Shown one piece after another: positions 21,004-24,801 of a DNA stretch of 24,801 nucleotides. The notes under the pieces are model-generated. The model searched no databases, had not been told where the DNA came from, and saw only the letters and a program-made list of their open reading frames with translations. The DNA is from a candidate division TA06 bacterium. Lineage in GTDB: Bacteria > Ratteibacteria > UBA8468 > MWAK01. The stretch covers positions 1-24,801 of the forward strand of contig JAKJFK010000005.1 in the NCBI GenBank assembly GCA_022704925.1. Direction: 5' to 3'. How positions within the stretch are numbered: the first letter of the stretch is position 1; every line of letters starts with the position of its first letter. Position numbers and translations under genes: made by a program.

Positions 21004-21915
21004 ATGAAAAGACAATGGCTGTGGCTGGCCGTCCTGATCTGCTTGACCTTCAGCACGTCGACCTGGGCCGACGGCGATCAGGCGCAGCAGTTCTACCGGG
21101 ATAAGAAGTTCGCCGAGGCGGAGGCCGAATTCCGGAAGGCGCTGGCGGAAAAACCGGCCGGCCCGGAGGCCGCCCAGTACCAGATGATGATCGGCCACTC
21201 GCTGAACGGGCAGAACAAGTATGCCGAGGCGGCGACCGAATTCCGCAAGGTGGCCGAGATGAAGGATGTCCCGGCCACGATCCGGCTTAACAGCGCCCTG
21301 GGCGTCGGCCGGGCGCTCTACCTGCAGAAGAAGTATGATGAAGCGATCGCCGAATACCGGAAGATCCTCTCCCTGGAGGGAACGCGGGATGTCAATCGGG
21401 GAGAGATTTATTACGCGGTCGGAAATATCCTGGCCGAACAGAAGAAGGCGCCGGAAGCCGCGGCCGAATACCGGAAGATCCTGGAATTGAAGGAGGCGCC
21501 GCCGCACCACAAGTCACAGGCCTATACCGGCCTGGCCAACCTGCTGAGGGCGGAGAAAAAGTATCCGGAGGCGGTCGAGGAACTCCGGAAAATATCCGCC
21601 ATAGAAAGCATCACGGCCAGGCAAACAGTTCCGGCCCAGATTCAGATCGCCACGCTGCTGCTCGAGGACAGAAAGCCGGACCAGGCGCTGGCCGAGTACC
21701 GGAAGGCCCTGACGACGCCGGAAATCACCGATCCCCAGCGCGCCCAGCTTCTGAACGCCTCCGGAGAGCTGCTCCAATCGCAGGGCAAGTACGAGGCGGC
21801 CATCGCCGATTATCGAAAGATCCTGGAACTCAAGGATGTCCCGGATAAGACGAAGCAGAAAGGGCAGGCCAATATCGCCGCCTGCGAGGAAAAATTGAAG
21901 GCCGGTCAGAAATAA
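21004..21915 (+). CDS. Secreted TPR-like protein with strict 38-residue repeats (paralogue 2)
   Basis: A 303-residue paralogue of the product of 19004-19912. A signal peptide (MKRQWLWLAVLICLTFSTSTWA, then DGD) comes first. Units beginning QNKYAEA, QKKYDEA, QKKAPEA, EKKYPEA and DRKPDQA are each exactly 38 residues, with core EYRKIL and a small-residue second helix; a unit from QGKYEAA follows. The C-terminus NIAACEEKLKAGQK matches that of the paralogue, including its single cysteine. I chose the ATG at 21004, preceded by TAAGGTGAT; the frame is open much further upstream but crosses the promoter. It lies directly before a strong terminator. It probably acts in envelope or extracellular protein binding, with no enzyme motif visible. 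Confidence 0.88.
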   Translation: MKRQWLWLAVLICLTFSTSTWADGDQAQQFYRDKKFAEAEAEFRKALAEKPAGPEAAQYQMMIGHSLNGQNKYAEAATEFRKVAEMKDVPATIRLNSALGVGRALYLQKKYDEAIAEYRKILSLEGTRDVNRGEIYYAVGNILAEQKKAPEAAAEYRKILELKEAPPHHKSQAYTGLANLLRAEKKYPEAVEELRKISAIESITARQTVPAQIQIATLLLEDRKPDQALAEYRKALTTPEITDPQRAQLLNASGELLQSQGKYEAAIADYRKILELKDVPDKTKQKGQANIAACEEKLKAGQK

Positions 21916-21939
21916 AGCTTTGAGGCCGTCCGGACCGGG

Positions 21940-21978
21940 GCCGTTCCCTGAATAAGGGGGAACGGCTCTTTTTTTTTT
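21940..21978 (+). terminator. Rho-independent terminator after the second repeat gene
   Basis: GCCGTTCCC (21940-21948) pairs perfectly with GGGAACGGC (21958-21966) around a 9-nt loop, followed by a run of T broken by a single C (21967-21978). It sits 24 bp after the stop and before the convergent gene at 21990. Confidence 0.92.
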
Positions 21979-21989
21979 GCAAAAGGCGC

Positions 21990-23981
21990 CTATTCGAAGA
22001 CCACCAGCTGGTAGCCGTCGACCTCCGGCACCCGGACCGAGAGGTACCCGCCGGCCCGCGTCCATTCAAGGTCCCGGCCGGAGGGGGCCAGGTAGATCCG
22101 GCGCGGCCGATGTCCGTCGGCCCGCAGTTCCAACCGAAGGTCGCGCGCCAGAATCGGTTCCTCGATGACCTGGACGCTAGGCCCGCGCAGCTCCGGAAGG
22201 TAGGTGAGCAGGTGAACCAGCCGGCGGCCGCCGGGCTGAACGGTAACGGTCACCTGGCCGAAGGAAGGCAGGCCGGCGACCCGGACCAGCGGATCGGGAT
22301 GCAGCCGGTCCAGACAGTTCCCGAGCAGCTGCCGGTAGGCCGGCACCGCCTGCTGGTAATAACCCCGGAAAATCGGAAAACTGAAGTGGCAGATGTTGCC
22401 GTATCGGACCAGGGCCGGCCGGCCGGTATCCTTCTCCGGCGGTATGTAGAGGTTCTCGTGGTAGCCGTCCCAGGACTGCTGGTTGAAGTAGGACTTGTAG
22501 AGACGGGCCAGGACGGACGCGCCCGGACCGGCCTCTAAGGCCACGCCGGGCAGGTAGATGGTGGTGGCCAGGTCCGGCAGGCCGCGCCGGAAGGAGGGGA
22601 CGGCCTTGAAGAAGGTGTAGTGATGCGCCTCCGGCCCCAGGTACTTGAGCCGGTACTCCTTGAGGGCGAAACCGGTCCCGGCCGGGTTGAGACCGGCGAA
22701 GGCGGAACTGACCAGGAGGCCTCCCCGCTTCAGGTGGGCGCGCAGCTTCGCGGCCAGGCCGGGATCGAGCCGGACCGAGTCCGGCAGGAGCAGGAGCCGG
22801 TACTTCTCCAGGCCGGCCCGGCCGTCCACCAGGTCAAACTGGCACTGGAGTTCCCGCAGCAGCCGGGTCGCGCCCTTGACCGAGGCCAACTCCTCGGGGC
22901 CGAACCCGGGCGCCGGGCTCGGGAAATGCTCCAGGCCGGGATGGAGAATGGCCGCCTCGGCAAGGGACGAAGCCCGGTCGGTCCAGGGCTCGAGTTCCCG
23001 GACCTGCCGGTAAACCCGCTTGACCAGGTCGTAAACGGCCGGTTCGAGCCGGCCGCGCGGATGCATATGGTCGCCGATCGAGCAGGTACCGCCGTTGCTG
23101 ATCGAGTAGTAGCAGTCGTAAAGGAGCGAGTGGAAGGTGCGCAGCCCGCCGAAATCGCCCCAGCCGAGGTGAAAACGGCCGGTCATGGTAAAGTAGGGTT
23201 TGCCGAGTGTCCGGGCGTAACGGATGGCAAAGGGCAGGTGCTCGTAGCCCCAGCCGCCGGTGGGCAGCACCTCCAGTTCCAGGTGGGTCGGCTGCTGCCG
23301 GTAGGGCATGCCGTTGAAGTAGAGCTGGGTCGGCCGCCGGGAGAGTTTGCGCACCAGCCGGGCGGCGTCGGCCATGAAACGTTCGGTGACCAGCCGGCAG
23401 TAATCGCGCGCCTGGCGGTCGTCGAACTTGTCCATCCCCAGTTTCTCCATCCCCTCCAGGCACTCGACCCCGTAGCAGGGGCTGAGGTTGAAACAGTCGA
23501 GGAAGATGCCGTCGACCGGGTAGGCCTCCAGCACCTCGCCGATCATTCCCAGCAGGTAATCCCGGTAGCCGGTGTTCAGGCAGAGGCCGCGGAAGCTGTG
23601 CCCCTTCTGCTCGATGGCGTAGACGCGGCCGTCGGCCCGCACCTTTGACCATTGCCGGTTGCGCAGAGCGTGCTCGTGGTCGATGCCGGCGTTGAAATAG
23701 GCGGCCACCTTGATGCCACGCCGGTGGCCGGCCTCGACCATCGGCCCCAGCAGGTCGGCCTTCGACGGAATCAGGCCGGGATGGGGAAGGCCGATCCGGC
23801 TCGGGTAGTAGGTGAAGCCCAGGTTGCACTTGGCGAAGACGGTGATGTAATCGACCCCGGAATCGGCCAAGGCGGCGGCGAAGGCCTCGGGGTCGAAATC
23901 GCGGCCGACATCGTAAACGGCCGGCATGGTGTGGAAATCAAGGTGGATGGCCCGCCGGGTGGGAATCGAAGCGATGGACAT
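21990..23981 (-). CDS. Glycoside-hydrolase-like protein, TIM barrel plus GH42-type trimerisation domain
   Basis: A 663-residue cytoplasmic protein. An N-terminal TIM barrel (about 1-340) begins RAIHLDFHTMPAVYDVG and contains DGIFLDCFNLSPC, where the Asp is the likely catalytic or binding acid. A Rossmann-like middle domain (about 365-490, YRLLLLPDSVRLDPGLAAKL, RGGLLVSSAF) resembles the beta-galactosidase trimerisation/GATase-like domain. A beta-rich C-terminus follows. The layout matches hypothetical glycosyl hydrolases common in glycan-degrading anaerobes; the substrate is unknown. I chose ATG 23981, preceded by GGGAG; an upstream ATG lies in low-GC intergenic sequence. No signal peptide. 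It is divergent from a related gene at 24179 and convergent with the repeat gene's terminator. Confidence 0.82.
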   Translation of the reverse strand: MSIASIPTRRAIHLDFHTMPAVYDVGRDFDPEAFAAALADSGVDYITVFAKCNLGFTYYPSRIGLPHPGLIPSKADLLGPMVEAGHRRGIKVAAYFNAGIDHEHALRNRQWSKVRADGRVYAIEQKGHSFRGLCLNTGYRDYLLGMIGEVLEAYPVDGIFLDCFNLSPCYGVECLEGMEKLGMDKFDDRQARDYCRLVTERFMADAARLVRKLSRRPTQLYFNGMPYRQQPTHLELEVLPTGGWGYEHLPFAIRYARTLGKPYFTMTGRFHLGWGDFGGLRTFHSLLYDCYYSISNGGTCSIGDHMHPRGRLEPAVYDLVKRVYRQVRELEPWTDRASSLAEAAILHPGLEHFPSPAPGFGPEELASVKGATRLLRELQCQFDLVDGRAGLEKYRLLLLPDSVRLDPGLAAKLRAHLKRGGLLVSSAFAGLNPAGTGFALKEYRLKYLGPEAHHYTFFKAVPSFRRGLPDLATTIYLPGVALEAGPGASVLARLYKSYFNQQSWDGYHENLYIPPEKDTGRPALVRYGNICHFSFPIFRGYYQQAVPAYRQLLGNCLDRLHPDPLVRVAGLPSFGQVTVTVQPGGRRLVHLLTYLPELRGPSVQVIEEPILARDLRLELRADGHRPRRIYLAPSGRDLEWTRAGGYLSVRVPEVDGYQLVVFE

Positions 23982-23992
23982 GGCGTCTCCCG

Positions 23993-24008
23993 AAAATGGT
24001 AAAATGGT
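23993..24008. repeat. Exact tandem repeat AAAATGGT x2 in the divergent intergenic region
   Basis: AAAATGGT occurs twice in tandem (23993-24000, 24001-24008), with further GGTAA motifs nearby (24006-24010 and near 24022). It lies 12 bp upstream of the glycoside-hydrolase-like gene's ATG. The rest of the 197-bp gap (23982-24178) is AT-rich near that gene; I see no convincing -35/-10 pair on either strand. Confidence 0.4.
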
Positions 24009-24178
24009 AAACAGTGATATCGGTAACAAAATGCACGCGGCGGCAAAGGCTTTCCTTATTTAAGCATCTAAAAAGGCCTCCGCGCAAATCCGGCCGGGCT
24101 TGGGGCCGGGTAGGACGGTAAAGCACGCGCTGAAAAGCGGAAGGGGTCTTCTTTCCTGCACACGCCGGGAGGGTCGGA

Positions 24179-24801
24179 ATGAAAAAAGAGAGCGGCGGGA
24201 ACTGGCACGCGCGTTCCTTCTTCGGACTGCACTACGACCTGCACGCCAACGCCCAGGACACGGTGCTGGGGCGCGACACCGACTTCGAGCACATCTACCG
24301 GGAACTTAAGAAGGTAAAACCGGACTTCGTCCAGTACGACGGCAAGGGGCACCCGGGCTACGCCGGCTACCCGACCCGGGTCGGCACTCCCTCCCCCGGC
24401 ATCGTCAAGGACGCCCTCAAGGTCTGGCGCGAGGTGACCAGGAAACTGGACATACCGCTCTCGGTCCACTACTCCGGGGTCTGGGACAAGGCGGCCCTGG
24501 CCAGGCACCCGGAATGGGGACGCATCAAGGCCGACGGTTCCTGGAACGACATCATGACCTGCTGCAACAGCGATTACACCGAAAAACTGATGATCCCGCA
24601 GCTGCTGGAGATCATCGACCGGTACGACGTGGACGGCTTCTGGGTGGACGGCGAGAACTGGGCGATGGCCCCCTGCTGGTGCCCGCGCTGCCTGGAACTC
24701 TTCAGGAAGGAGACCGGGGTCGCCCGGCCGCCCCGGTCAAAGGAGGAGCCGCACTGGAGGGAGTGGCTGGCCTTTCACCGCCGCGCCTTCGAAAATCACG
24801 T
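24179..24801 (+). CDS. Glycoside-hydrolase-like protein, 3' end outside window
   Basis: The first 207 residues of an open frame running off the window. It starts MKKESGGNWHARSFFGLHYD, with no signal peptide, at an ATG preceded by GGGAGG. FFGLHYDLHANAQD is followed by VQYDGKGHPGYAGYP, then LSVHYSGVWD, then DVDGFWVDGENW, whose Asp/Glu are candidate catalytic acids, then a Cys cluster CWCPRCLELF. This is the pattern of TIM-barrel hypothetical glycosyl hydrolases related to alpha-fucosidase/beta-galactosidase clans. The divergent neighbour at 21990 has a comparable barrel and a similarly placed Cys-containing loop (PCYGVECLEGM). Substrate unknown. The C-terminal domains, perhaps including a trimerisation domain, lie outside the window. 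Confidence 0.78.
   Translation, partial: MKKESGGNWHARSFFGLHYDLHANAQDTVLGRDTDFEHIYRELKKVKPDFVQYDGKGHPGYAGYPTRVGTPSPGIVKDALKVWREVTRKLDIPLSVHYSGVWDKAALARHPEWGRIKADGSWNDIMTCCNSDYTEKLMIPQLLEIIDRYDVDGFWVDGENWAMAPCWCPRCLELFRKETGVARPPRSKEEPHWREWLAFHRRAFENH

Noticed and set aside
22620-23648. 342-codon plus-strand frame opposite the glycoside-hydrolase-like gene
   Set aside because: Shadow of the minus-strand TIM-barrel gene; no start signals.
1-24801. Very frequent GGCCGG/CCGGCC words as a possible repeat family or uptake sequence
   Set aside because: They fall mostly inside codons for Ala, Gly, Arg and Pro and follow GC-rich codon choice; there is no fixed longer consensus.

Overview
This 24.8 kb window is GC-rich and densely packed. 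It looks like the chromosome of an anaerobic, polysaccharide-degrading, diderm-type bacterium. An oxygen-sensitive glycyl radical enzyme (GRE) with its activase argues for anaerobic life. Several glycoside hydrolases, a sugar isomerase-like protein and a secreted multi-domain carbohydrate-binding protein argue for glycan turnover. The style recalls the PVC group (Lentisphaerota/Kiritimatiellota-like), but that placement is inference; no rRNA or marker gene is present. I see no mobile element, tRNA, rRNA or CRISPR array.

Layout. (1) 1-11150, all on the minus strand: a likely single operon. Read from its promoter it encodes an ankyrin-repeat protein, a zinc alcohol dehydrogenase, a 1239-aa secreted carbohydrate-binding/glycosidase-like protein, a GRE of the dehydratase/lyase type, its radical-SAM activase, a DegT-type PLP aminotransferase, an amidohydrolase-fold protein lacking its metal ligands, and a second, metal-competent amidohydrolase cut by the window edge. 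Several joins are 4-bp stop/start overlaps. (2) 11349-12431 (+): a cytoplasmic beta-propeller protein of unknown role. (3) 12460-13725 (-): a GH29 alpha-L-fucosidase. (4) 13861-16845 (+): a complete dTDP-L-rhamnose operon in the order rmlC-like, rmlA, rmlB, rmlD, every junction an ATGA overlap, apparently read from a near-leaderless promoter. (5) 16849-18832 (-): a GT39/ArnT-like membrane glycosyltransferase overlapping a GT2 glycosyltransferase. (6) 19004-21915: two paralogous secreted proteins built from strict 38-residue TPR-like repeats (+), flanking a xylose-isomerase-like TIM-barrel protein (-). (7) 21990-24801: two divergent, related cytoplasmic glycoside-hydrolase-like proteins, the second cut by the window end.

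How the parts may fit. Region 1 reads as a catabolic unit: an exported glycan-binding protein plus cytoplasmic radical, redox, transamination and hydrolysis steps on a small molecule I cannot name. Regions 4 and 5 look biosynthetic (activated rhamnose, polyprenyl-linked sugar transfer), for a surface glycan. Regions 3, 6 and 7 are further carbohydrate handling.

Most divergent gene pairs have readable, back-to-back sigma70-like promoters, several with dyad symmetry placed where an operator would sit. The least familiar items are the uncharacterised GRE operon with its degenerate/intact amidohydrolase pair, the 38-residue-period secreted repeat pair with matched promoters, and a perfect 9-bp inverted repeat bracketing the isomerase promoter.
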